NCBI GenBank assembly: GCA_025360945.1
Contig: JANYBE010000111.1
Coordinates: 1-11,615 of the forward strand
Source of the DNA: Rhizobacter sp.
GTDB taxonomy: Bacteria; Pseudomonadota; Gammaproteobacteria; Burkholderiales; Burkholderiaceae_C
Direction of reading: 5' to 3'
Length of the DNA stretch: 11,615 nt
The translations under genes were made by a program, and so were the position numbers. Under the pieces are notes generated by a model, which was not told the origin of the DNA, did not search any database, and worked only from the letters and a program-made list of their open reading frames with translations. Positions within the stretch are counted from its first letter, which is position 1. Each line of letters begins with the position of its first letter. This document shows positions 1 to 5,902 of the stretch, piece after piece.

Positions 1-519
1 AATCTCGCACTCGATGCGGTCTGGCGCTTCCACGGCATGCCGGTCGATTTTTACCGCGATTGGCTGCGCGTCGCGAGCGAAGAGGCCTTGCACTTCACGC
101 TGCTGCGCGAGCACCTACTGAGCCTCGGTTTCGACTACGGCAGCTTCGCCGCGCACGACGGCCTGTGGATGATGACACAGCGCACGGCGTTTGATGTGAC
201 CGCGCGCATGGCGCTGGTGCCGCGCACGCTCGAGGCTCGCGGCCTCGACGCGGCACCTCCGTTGCAGGCCAAGCTGCACAAGGCCGGCGACTTGCGCGCG
301 GTCGAAATCCTCGACGTGATCCTGCGCGACGAGGTCGGCCACGTCGCGATCGGCAACCACTGGTACCGCTGGCTGTGCGCACGCGATGGGCACGATCCAG
401 TTGCGCTGTACGCCCAGCTCACTGTGCGCTACCAGGCGCCGCGCCTGCGCCCGCCTTTCAACACCGACGCGCGCCGCGCCGCGGGTTTCACCGAGGCCGA
501 GATTACTCTGCTGACCTGA
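1..519 (+). CDS. DUF455 family ferritin-like protein (5' end missing)
   Basis: The reading frame is open from the first base, so this is the C-terminal part of a longer protein; the in-frame ATG at 37 is internal, not the start. The visible 172 residues are helical and carry two ferritin-like metal-binding motifs: an EExxH-type motif in ASEEALHF near the start and a DEVGH motif in ILRDEVGHVAIGNHWY in the second half, followed by the family's short tail with RPPFNTDARRAAGF. DUF455 proteins are ferritin-like, probably di-iron, proteins related to the tRNA hydroxylase MiaE; their substrate is not firmly known. The stop TGA (517-519) is 11 bases before the ATG of the metallopeptidase gene, so the two are probably cotranscribed. 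Family assignment is confident, function is not. Confidence 0.85.
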   Translation, partial: NLALDAVWRFHGMPVDFYRDWLRVASEEALHFTLLREHLLSLGFDYGSFAAHDGLWMMTQRTAFDVTARMALVPRTLEARGLDAAPPLQAKLHKAGDLRAVEILDVILRDEVGHVAIGNHWYRWLCARDGHDPVALYAQLTVRYQAPRLRPPFNTDARRAAGFTEAEITLLT

Positions 520-530
520 ATCATCCAGAC

Positions 531-2030
531 ATGAAAATTTTCGTCGCCGGCTTTCACCACGAGACAAACACCTTCGCGCCCTCACCGGCCGACTGGGACG
601 CATTCACCTGCGGCGCCGGGTACCCGGCCTACGCGCGCGGTTCGGCAATGCTGCAGGCAATGCTTCCGACGAACTCTGGTCTGGGCGGCTTCTCGCACGC
701 CGCCACGGACTTCGGGTGGACGCTGGTGCCGTCGGTGTGGGCCGGTGCGATGCCGTCCAACCGCGTCACGACGGATGCTTTCGAGCGCATCTGCACCGAG
801 ATCATCGAGGACCTGCAGCGCAGCAACTTCGACGCGATCTACCTCGACCTGCATGGCGCCGGCGTGGCCGAGTGCGCCGACGATGCCGAGGGCGAGCTGC
901 TCGCGCGCGTGCGCGCCGTCGTCGGCACGCAGATGCCCATCGTCGCCAGCCTCGACCTGCATGCCAACGTGACCGAGCGCATGCTTCGGCTCGCGACCGC
1001 GATGACGGCCTACCGCACCTACCCGCACGTGGACATGCGCGACACGGGCGTGCGTGCCGCGCAGATGCTGGCACGTCGCCTGTCCGCGCCGGCGCGCGCA
1101 ATGCACGCCGAGCGCGTGCCCTTTTTGCTGCCGCTGAATGCGCAGTGCACGCTGATGCAGCCGGCGCAATCCATCATCGAGCTCATCGCTCAACTCGAAG
1201 CGCAGCACGACGTCGAGCTGAACTTCGCCATGGGCTTCTCGGCCGCCGACTTCGCCGAGTGCGGGCCGGTGCTGTTCGGCTACGGCCCCGACGCCGCGAC
1301 CGCACGCGATGCGGTGCGGCGCGTGCATCACGAGGTGGCGGTGGCGCGGCGCGCCGACTGGAAGATGGCACTGCTGACGCCGCAGGCCGCAGTCGAGAGT
1401 GCCATCGCACTCGCGCTGCGCGCGAGCGCACCGGTCGTCATCGCCGACACGCAGGACAACCCCGGCGCGGGCGGCGACTCCAACACCACCGGGCTGCTGC
1501 GCGCGTTGCTTGCCGCAGACGCGGCTGGGCGGCTGGCCGGCCAGGTCGCGCTCGGCCTGCTGTTCGACCCGGACGCCGCACGTGCCGCCTGCGCTGCAGG
1601 TGTCGGCGCGACGCTGTCGCTCTCGCTGGGGCGTGCGGTGCCGACCTGGGATGGCACGTTCACCGAACCGCCAGTGCGCGCGGACGTGAAGGTACTCGCG
1701 GTCAGCGACGGGGTCGTCGCGATGCACGGGCCGATGACTGCGGGCGCGACGATGCGACTCGGCGCCAGCGCATGCGTCGAGGTGCAGGGTATTCGCGTGC
1801 TGCTGTCAAGCGCGAAGGCGCAGATGCTTGATCTCGACCTGTACCGCTACCTCGGCGTCGAACCGACGCAGATGAAGCTACTGGTCAACAAGAGCTCGGT
1901 GCACTTCCGCGCGGCGTTCGCGCCGATCGCGTCGACCATTCTCGTCGCGAAGGCGCCCGGACCGATGGCCGCGGACCCGGGCGATCTTCCCTGGACGAAG
2001 CTGCCGTCGAACATTGCCGTTCGGCCGTAG
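531..2030 (+). CDS. M81 family metallopeptidase (MlrC/microcystinase C-like)
   Basis: A 499-residue protein, the normal full length for the MlrC family, whose founder cleaves linearised microcystin. Most members occur in bacteria that never meet that toxin, so the true substrate is likely another small peptide or amide. The N-terminal DUF1485 domain begins at once with FVAGFHHETNTF (4-15), followed by DLHGAG (106-111), DLHAN (142-146, His144) and TYPHVDMRDTG (163-173, His166), which by family knowledge include the zinc ligands. The C-terminal MlrC domain is marked by DTQDNPGAGGDSNTTGLL (306-323). No signal peptide is seen, so it is cytoplasmic. The start was set at ATG 531 because the family motif begins four residues later; an earlier in-frame ATG at 375 would only add sequence overlapping the upstream gene. 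There is no strong Shine-Dalgarno, which fits translation coupled to the gene 11 bases upstream. Confidence 0.9.
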   Translation: MKIFVAGFHHETNTFAPSPADWDAFTCGAGYPAYARGSAMLQAMLPTNSGLGGFSHAATDFGWTLVPSVWAGAMPSNRVTTDAFERICTEIIEDLQRSNFDAIYLDLHGAGVAECADDAEGELLARVRAVVGTQMPIVASLDLHANVTERMLRLATAMTAYRTYPHVDMRDTGVRAAQMLARRLSAPARAMHAERVPFLLPLNAQCTLMQPAQSIIELIAQLEAQHDVELNFAMGFSAADFAECGPVLFGYGPDAATARDAVRRVHHEVAVARRADWKMALLTPQAAVESAIALALRASAPVVIADTQDNPGAGGDSNTTGLLRALLAADAAGRLAGQVALGLLFDPDAARAACAAGVGATLSLSLGRAVPTWDGTFTEPPVRADVKVLAVSDGVVAMHGPMTAGATMRLGASACVEVQGIRVLLSSAKAQMLDLDLYRYLGVEPTQMKLLVNKSSVHFRAAFAPIASTILVAKAPGPMAADPGDLPWTKLPSNIAVRP

Positions 2031-2056
2031 CTGATCTGGCGGGGCCGAGCCTGTAG

Positions 2057-2090
2057 GCCGGTCGCAGCCAAATCCTCTAAGGTGACCGGC
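2057..2090. terminator. Inverted repeat between convergent genes, possible terminator
   Basis: A perfect 7-base inverted repeat, GCCGGTC (2057-2063) and GACCGGC (2084-2090), with a 20-base loop lies in the 95-base gap between the converging stops of the metallopeptidase and cynS. There is no T-tract on either side and the loop is long, so it is only a weak candidate for a bidirectional transcription stop. Confidence 0.25.
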
Positions 2091-2125
2091 ACAAATGCTT
2101 TGCCAGAAACCCGCGGCTGGACGCT

Positions 2126-2569
2126 TCAATAGGTTTTGTAGGGCAGAAATTTGCCCGACATCGTGATGCTGACGCGGTCTCCGGCCGAGTTCGGCTCTCG
2201 CTGTAGATCCATTTTAAAATCAATCGCGCTCATGATGCCATCACCGAACTCCTCGTGAATCAGCTCCTTGAACGTCGTGCCGTAAACACTCACCAGCTCG
2301 TAGAACCTATAGATCAGCGGGTCGCTCGGCACCGCGGTGGGCAGCGAACCCTTGAACGGCACCACCATCAGCCAGCGCCGTTCGTCCTCCGACAGATCGA
2401 ACACCGCGGCAATGACACCAGCCTGCTTGGCGTCGAGCGTCATCTGGCCCAAGCAAGCTGCCGTGACCCATTCTTTGCTGAGACCCACGCGCTCGGCCAC
2501 GTCGGCCCATCGAAGCCCCTTGGCAATCTTGGCGGCAATGATCTTCTCAGTGACGGCCTGACGGTTCAT
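2126..2569 (-). CDS. cynS: Cyanate hydratase (cyanase)
   Basis: A 147-residue cyanase, which converts cyanate and bicarbonate to carbamate and CO2; carbamate then yields ammonia, giving detoxification and a nitrogen source. The N-terminal half is an HTH-like fold (residues about 5-68, with LRWADVAERVGLSKEWV). The C-terminal catalytic half (about 75-147) has the signature DPLIYRFYELVSVYG and ends FLPYKTY. The catalytic triad of the E. coli enzyme (Arg96, Glu99, Ser122) is present as Arg88, Glu91 and Ser114 with a constant offset of eight, so the enzyme should be active as the usual decamer. The start at 2569 is supported by AAGGAG at 2582-2577, seven bases upstream. It diverges from the channel gene and has its own sigma-54-like promoter at 2659-2644. 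The usual cynR and carbonic anhydrase neighbours of the E. coli operon are absent. Confidence 0.97.
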   Translation of the reverse strand: MNRQAVTEKIIAAKIAKGLRWADVAERVGLSKEWVTAACLGQMTLDAKQAGVIAAVFDLSEDERRWLMVVPFKGSLPTAVPSDPLIYRFYELVSVYGTTFKELIHEEFGDGIMSAIDFKMDLQREPNSAGDRVSITMSGKFLPYKTY

Positions 2570-2623
2570 GACCTGTCTCCTTAAATTACGAGAGGCGCCG
2601 TGCTTGGCACATGGAAGAGTGGC

Positions 2624-2637
2624 AGCGCCGTAGCGCT
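2624..2637. promoter_or_regulatory. Short palindrome at predicted cynS transcription start
   Basis: AGCGC-CGTA-GCGCT is a perfect 5-base inverted repeat with a 4-base spacer, centred close to where transcription from the minus-strand sigma-54-like element would begin (about 2633). It could be a small operator or chance in GC-rich DNA; no known regulator motif is recognised. Confidence 0.2.
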
Positions 2638-2643
2638 AGATGG

Positions 2644-2659
2644 CGCAAGGCCCGTGCCA
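2644..2659 (-). promoter_or_regulatory. Sigma-54 (RpoN) -24/-12 promoter for cynS
   Basis: Read on the minus strand, this is TGGCACGGGCCTTGCG, matching the established consensus TGGCACG-N4-TTGC at every fixed position with 12 bases from the GG to the GC dinucleotide. Initiation would fall near 2633, giving a leader of about 64 bases before the cynS ATG. RpoN promoters need an enhancer-binding activator; NtrC under nitrogen limitation is the natural guess for cyanase. The motif is seen directly; its activity is inferred. Confidence 0.7.
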
Positions 2660-2754
2660 TGGCCAGGCCGCCTGTGGCACCGGAGACGCGGTCTTCGTCT
2701 GCGCGTCCACTTGATCACATTCGCCGTCTATTCAATCAACGATGGCTACCCTCT

Positions 2755-2770
2755 TGGCACTCAGCGCGCA
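2755..2770 (+). promoter_or_regulatory. Weaker secondary sigma-54-like element
   Basis: TGGCACTCAGCGCGCA has a perfect TGGCAC -24 box and a correctly spaced GC at -12, but the -12 box reads GCGC rather than TTGC. It faces the channel gene and lies 87 bases upstream of the better element. It may be an alternative start or merely chance. Confidence 0.25.
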
Positions 2771-2813
2771 CCGAACTGGGTTCATCGCAGCGCCGCGCGC
2801 ACAAGTCTGGTGA
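2768..2813. promoter_or_regulatory. Candidate NtrC enhancer half-sites
   Basis: The NtrC site of E. coli glnA has the form GCAC-N7-GTGC. Here GCAC-AAGTCTG-GTGA (2799-2813) matches seven of eight half-site bases, and a poorer one, GCAC-CGAACTG-GGTT (2768-2782), matches five of eight. They lie 31 bases apart, about three helical turns, between the two divergent sigma-54 elements, where a shared enhancer would sit. The short motif is easily matched by chance. Confidence 0.3.
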
Positions 2814-2841
2814 GCAATCCGGCGCCAAGCGACGCAGATCG

Positions 2842-2858
2842 TTGGCACGCCCGTTGCG
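2842..2858 (+). promoter_or_regulatory. Sigma-54 (RpoN) -24/-12 promoter for the channel/kinase operon
   Basis: TTGGCACGCCCGTTGCG matches YTGGCACG-N4-TTGC at every fixed position with the required GG-to-GC spacing of 12. Transcription would start near 2869, about 120 bases before the ATG of the channel gene. With the opposing element at 2659-2644, it makes a divergent RpoN-dependent promoter pair. Confidence 0.75.
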
Positions 2859-2988
2859 TGATGTTCTGCGAAATCAGGCCAACGGCGGCTTGATGGGCAT
2901 ACAGCGTCGTCGCCCATTCCTTCGCAGAGCGTCGGAACGGGGATGGCGTTTTTTTTCGTCTGATGTTTGCGCAACGCGAGGAATTGGC

Positions 2989-3801
2989 ATGGCCTATCTA
3001 CTACCCACGGAATTCGTCAAGAAGATGGTCGATGCAGGGGAGTCCAAGATCTTCATGTCGACCCGAGATACCGTGATCCGCGCCTACATGGCAGGTGCCA
3101 TCCTGGCGCTGGCGGCGGCGTTCGCCGTGACGATCAATGTGCAGACGGGACAACCGCTCGCCGGTGCTGTGCTCTTTCCTGTTGGCTTTTGCATCCTGTA
3201 CCTCCTGGGGTTCGATTTGCTCACCGGGGTGTTCACTCTGTGCCCGCTGGCGGTGATCGACAAGCGTCCGGGTTCCACCTGGCGCGGCGTGCTGCGCAAC
3301 TGGGGGCTGGTGTTCGTCGGCAACTTTGCCGGAGCGCTGACCGTCGCCGTGTTCATGGCCATCATCTTCACCTTTGGGTTCACCACCCCACCCAGCATCG
3401 TTGGCGAGAAGATCGGCGGCATAGGAGAGGCCCGCACCCTGGGCTACGCGGCTCACGGTTCTGCCGGCATGCTGACACTGTTCATCCGTGGCGTGCTTTG
3501 CAACTGGATGGTCTCCACCGGCGTTGTCGGCGCGATGGTGTCCTCCACTGTCTCGGGCAAGGTGGTCGCGATGTGGATGCCTATCATGGTGTTCTTCTAC
3601 ATGGGCTTCGAGCACTCGGTCGTCAACATGTACCTCTTTCCTTCGGGTCTGATGCTTGGCGGCAAGTTCTCGATCGCCGACTATTTCATCTGGAACGAGA
3701 TCCCAACCGTGATCGGCAACCTGGTGGGCGGCATCATCTTCGTTGGACTGACGCTTTACTCCACCCACATGCGCACTGCACCGAGGCGCGTGGGCGGCTG
3801 A
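2989..3801 (+). CDS. Formate/nitrite transporter (FNT) family channel
   Basis: A 270-residue inner-membrane protein of normal FNT length; such pentameric channels pass small monovalent anions (formate, nitrite, hydrosulfide). Six hydrophobic segments can be placed at about 30-50, 58-85, 105-130, 160-185, 192-218 and 238-258. Family landmarks are GFDLLTG (74-80, corresponding to the usual GxExxTG), RGVLCNWMV (167-175, Asn172) and the pore motif GFEHSVVNMY (206-215) with His209, corresponding to Asn172 and His209 of FocA. By the same alignment, the conserved pore Lys156 of FocA is His156 here. The start ATG 2989 follows GAGGA (2978-2982) at six bases; the much longer open frame upstream is promoter DNA. 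It is 41 bases upstream of the phosphatase/kinase gene and diverges from cynS, so cyanate or nitrite is the likeliest cargo, but sequence alone does not fix it. Confidence 0.93.
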   Translation: MAYLLPTEFVKKMVDAGESKIFMSTRDTVIRAYMAGAILALAAAFAVTINVQTGQPLAGAVLFPVGFCILYLLGFDLLTGVFTLCPLAVIDKRPGSTWRGVLRNWGLVFVGNFAGALTVAVFMAIIFTFGFTTPPSIVGEKIGGIGEARTLGYAAHGSAGMLTLFIRGVLCNWMVSTGVVGAMVSSTVSGKVVAMWMPIMVFFYMGFEHSVVNMYLFPSGLMLGGKFSIADYFIWNEIPTVIGNLVGGIIFVGLTLYSTHMRTAPRRVGG

Positions 3802-3842
3802 TCGTCGCCGAGCGCCCGGGTACTGCGCGGCCGGCCCGACCG

Positions 3843-5582
3843 ATGAGCGACACGCTGAAGGTCTCGATTGGCCAGTGGTCCGCCAAGGGGCACAAGAGCA
3901 CCCAACAAGACTTCCACGGCGCGTCCGTTCCGAAGGCGTCGGCGTTGATTTCCAAGGGGGTGGCGCTTGCGTTGGCCGACGGCATCAGCAGCAGCGAAGT
4001 GAGCCAGGAGGCCAGCCAGTACGCGGTGGCCGGTTTCCTCGCCGACTATTACTGCACGCCCGACGCCTGGTCGGTGAAGACCTCGGTGGAACGCGTCGTC
4101 ACTGCGGTCAATTCCTGGTTGCACGCGCAGACTCAGCGCAGCCAGTACCGCTTCGAACGGGATCGGGGCTACGTGTGCACCTTCAGCGCACTGGTGCTGA
4201 AGTCGCGAACCGCGCACGTCTTCCACGTTGGAGACACCCGCGTCTACCGACTCGCGGGGGCTGCGCTCGAGCAGCTGACCACCGACCACCGCGTGCATGT
4301 CGGAGGCGGACACACGTTTCTCGGGCGCGCGCTCGGAATCGACCCGCACGTGGACATCGACTATCGCGCCATGCCCGTGACGCAAGGTGAGGTGTTCCTG
4401 TTGACGACGGATGGTGTACACGAGCACATGGACGCCGGCTTCGTCACCATGGCCATCTCGCACCACACCGACGACCTCGATGCCGCGGCGCGGGCGATCG
4501 TGGACGAGGCCCTGCGCCGCGGCAGCGACGACAACCTGAGCGCCCAGATCCTTCGCATCGATGCGCTACCGGCACATGAAGCGAATGAACTCTTCGAGCA
4601 GGCAGGTACCTTGTCGTTGCCCCCACTGATCGAGCCACGCATGGCGTTCGACGGGTATACCATCCTGCGCGAATTGCATGTCAGCCATCGCAGCCACATC
4701 CACCTGGCTCGCGACGACGCGACGGGTCAGGTCGTCGCGATTAAGACGCCGTCCACGGACCTGCGCGACGACCCGATCTACCTCGAGCGTTTCCTGCTGG
4801 AGGAGTGGGTAGCGCGGCGAATCGACAGCCCGCACGTGCTGAAGGCACACTCGGCCGCACGTGCCCGCAGCTACCTGTACGTCGCCAGCGAGTACATCGA
4901 CGGCCAAACGCTCGCGCAATGGATGCGCGACCATCCGCGGCCGCGTATTGACGCGGTTCGCGACATCGTCGAGCAGATCGCACGCGGTCTGCGGGCGTTC
5001 CACCGTCTGGAGATGCTGCACCAGGACCTGCGCCCCGAGAACATCATGATCGACGTCCACGGCGTCGTGAAGCTCATCGATTTCGGTGCGGTGCGCGTTG
5101 CCGGCCTTGCGGAGATGACAGGGCTGGAGCGCGGCGAAGCGATTCTCGGCACCGAGCAGTACACCGCGCCGGAATACTTTGTCGGCGAAGGTGGGACGCC
5201 GCGCTCTGACCAGTTTTCGCTCGGCGTCATTGCCTATCAGATGCTGACGGGACGCCTGCCTTACGGCGCCGAAGTGGCGCGCCTGAGCGGCCGCGCCGCG
5301 CTGTCGAAGCTGCACTACGAACCTGCGTTCGACGCCGACCGGGAGATCCCCGCGTGGATCGATGGTGTGCTGCGCAAGGCGGTGCACCCGAGCCCGATCA
5401 AGCGCTATGACTCGCTGTCCGAGTTCGTCCACGAACTGCGGCACCCGAGCCGCGAATTTCTGGCCCGCAATCGCGCGCCCTGGATCGAGCGCAATCCGAC
5501 TGCGTTCTGGAAAGGACTGTCGCTGCTTCTGTTCGTTCTTGTGCTAGCGCTCTTGGTGGTGCTGGTCTCAACGCACGGATAA
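3843..5582 (+). CDS. Bifunctional PP2C phosphatase / Ser-Thr protein kinase, membrane-anchored
   Basis: A 579-residue fusion. Residues about 5-240 are a PP2C phosphatase with metal-site motifs ADGIS (45-49), HVGDTRVYRL (128-137), LTTDGV (187-192) and GSDDN (227-231). Residues about 268-535 are a Hanks-type kinase: VAIK (298-301, Lys301), HQDLRPEN (393-400, Asp395), DFG (413-415), GTEQYTAPEY (436-445) and SDQFSLGVIAYQMLTG (455-470). The glycine-rich loop is poor: ELHVSHRSHIHLA lacks GxGxxG. A single hydrophobic segment (556-576) with almost nothing after it anchors the protein with both enzymes in the cytoplasm. Similar fusions sit beside nasA and nirBD in Pseudomonas (PA1782 type), supporting a role in nitrogen-anion uptake or assimilation. 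It probably shares the RpoN-dependent transcript of the channel gene. The start at ATG 3843 fits the PP2C domain beginning; the open frame continues upstream only as an overlap with the channel gene. Confidence 0.92.
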   Translation: MSDTLKVSIGQWSAKGHKSTQQDFHGASVPKASALISKGVALALADGISSSEVSQEASQYAVAGFLADYYCTPDAWSVKTSVERVVTAVNSWLHAQTQRSQYRFERDRGYVCTFSALVLKSRTAHVFHVGDTRVYRLAGAALEQLTTDHRVHVGGGHTFLGRALGIDPHVDIDYRAMPVTQGEVFLLTTDGVHEHMDAGFVTMAISHHTDDLDAAARAIVDEALRRGSDDNLSAQILRIDALPAHEANELFEQAGTLSLPPLIEPRMAFDGYTILRELHVSHRSHIHLARDDATGQVVAIKTPSTDLRDDPIYLERFLLEEWVARRIDSPHVLKAHSAARARSYLYVASEYIDGQTLAQWMRDHPRPRIDAVRDIVEQIARGLRAFHRLEMLHQDLRPENIMIDVHGVVKLIDFGAVRVAGLAEMTGLERGEAILGTEQYTAPEYFVGEGGTPRSDQFSLGVIAYQMLTGRLPYGAEVARLSGRAALSKLHYEPAFDADREIPAWIDGVLRKAVHPSPIKRYDSLSEFVHELRHPSREFLARNRAPWIERNPTAFWKGLSLLLFVLVLALLVVLVSTHG

Positions 5583-5589
5583 GTGCGTT
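5570..5589 (+). terminator. Perfect stem-loop spanning the kinase stop codon
   Basis: AACGCAC (5570-5576) and GTGCGTT (5583-5589) form a 7-base perfect stem with a 6-base loop that contains the TAA stop codon. It sits at the predicted end of the channel/kinase operon. No run of T follows, so it may be an RNA-stabilising hairpin or a weak terminator rather than a classical intrinsic one. Confidence 0.4.
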
Positions 5590-5902
5590 CGTGGCAATCC
5601 AGCTCCCAACTCTGCCCCTAACGATCCCTGCCAGCGGGAGCCAGGCGGTTGATGCTCGTGCCAATCCGGTCTCGGCGCCTGGCCCGGGAGCTCGCACCTT
5701 CCACCAGCCGCCAGCCAGCGGGTACCTCGCGCCGAGCTTACTTGTCCCGCTCGGGGTGTCCCTCATCAGCAGAGTCCGTGCGCCGCTTGAACAGATCGCC
5801 GCGGCGGCGAGTTCATGACCCATTTCCTCAGTCTGGCCAACGAGTTTCGCCAGCAATGGGAGACGATTCACCCGCAGGCGGCTGAAGCTGTAGCCTTCGG
5901 CC
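5590..5902. other. Intergenic stretch without a recognised gene
   Basis: About 310 bases separate the kinase operon from the regulator gene. A 75-codon frame at 5591-5818 (+) and open antisense frames cross it, but their Pro/Ala/Ser-rich or Trp/Arg-rich translations show no recognised domain and no ribosome binding site. No repeat or mobile-element end was recognised. It presumably holds the promoter of the downstream regulator gene, though no convincing -35/-10 pair was picked out. Confidence 0.5.

Noticed and set aside
375..530. In-frame upstream start for the metallopeptidase
   Set aside because: The added 52 residues overlap the DUF455 gene, are Arg/Ala-rich and unlike the family, whose motif begins right after ATG 531.
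582..1727. Long antisense frame (381 codons) opposite the metallopeptidase gene
   Set aside because: It mirrors a confidently identified gene; its Arg/His/Gly-rich translation has no recognisable domain and is a usual by-product of high GC codon use.
2675..2690. Another TGGCAC (2675-2680) as a third sigma-54 promoter
   Set aside because: At the required distance there is no TTGC or GC dinucleotide at -12, so only half of the element is present.
2611..2988. N-terminal extension of the FNT channel gene
   Set aside because: The segment holds the sigma-54 element, is unlike any FNT N-terminus, and ATG 2989 has a good ribosome site.
2967..3842. N-terminal extension of the phosphatase/kinase within the channel gene
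   Set aside because: It is an out-of-frame reading of the channel gene; the PP2C domain starts at ATG 3843.
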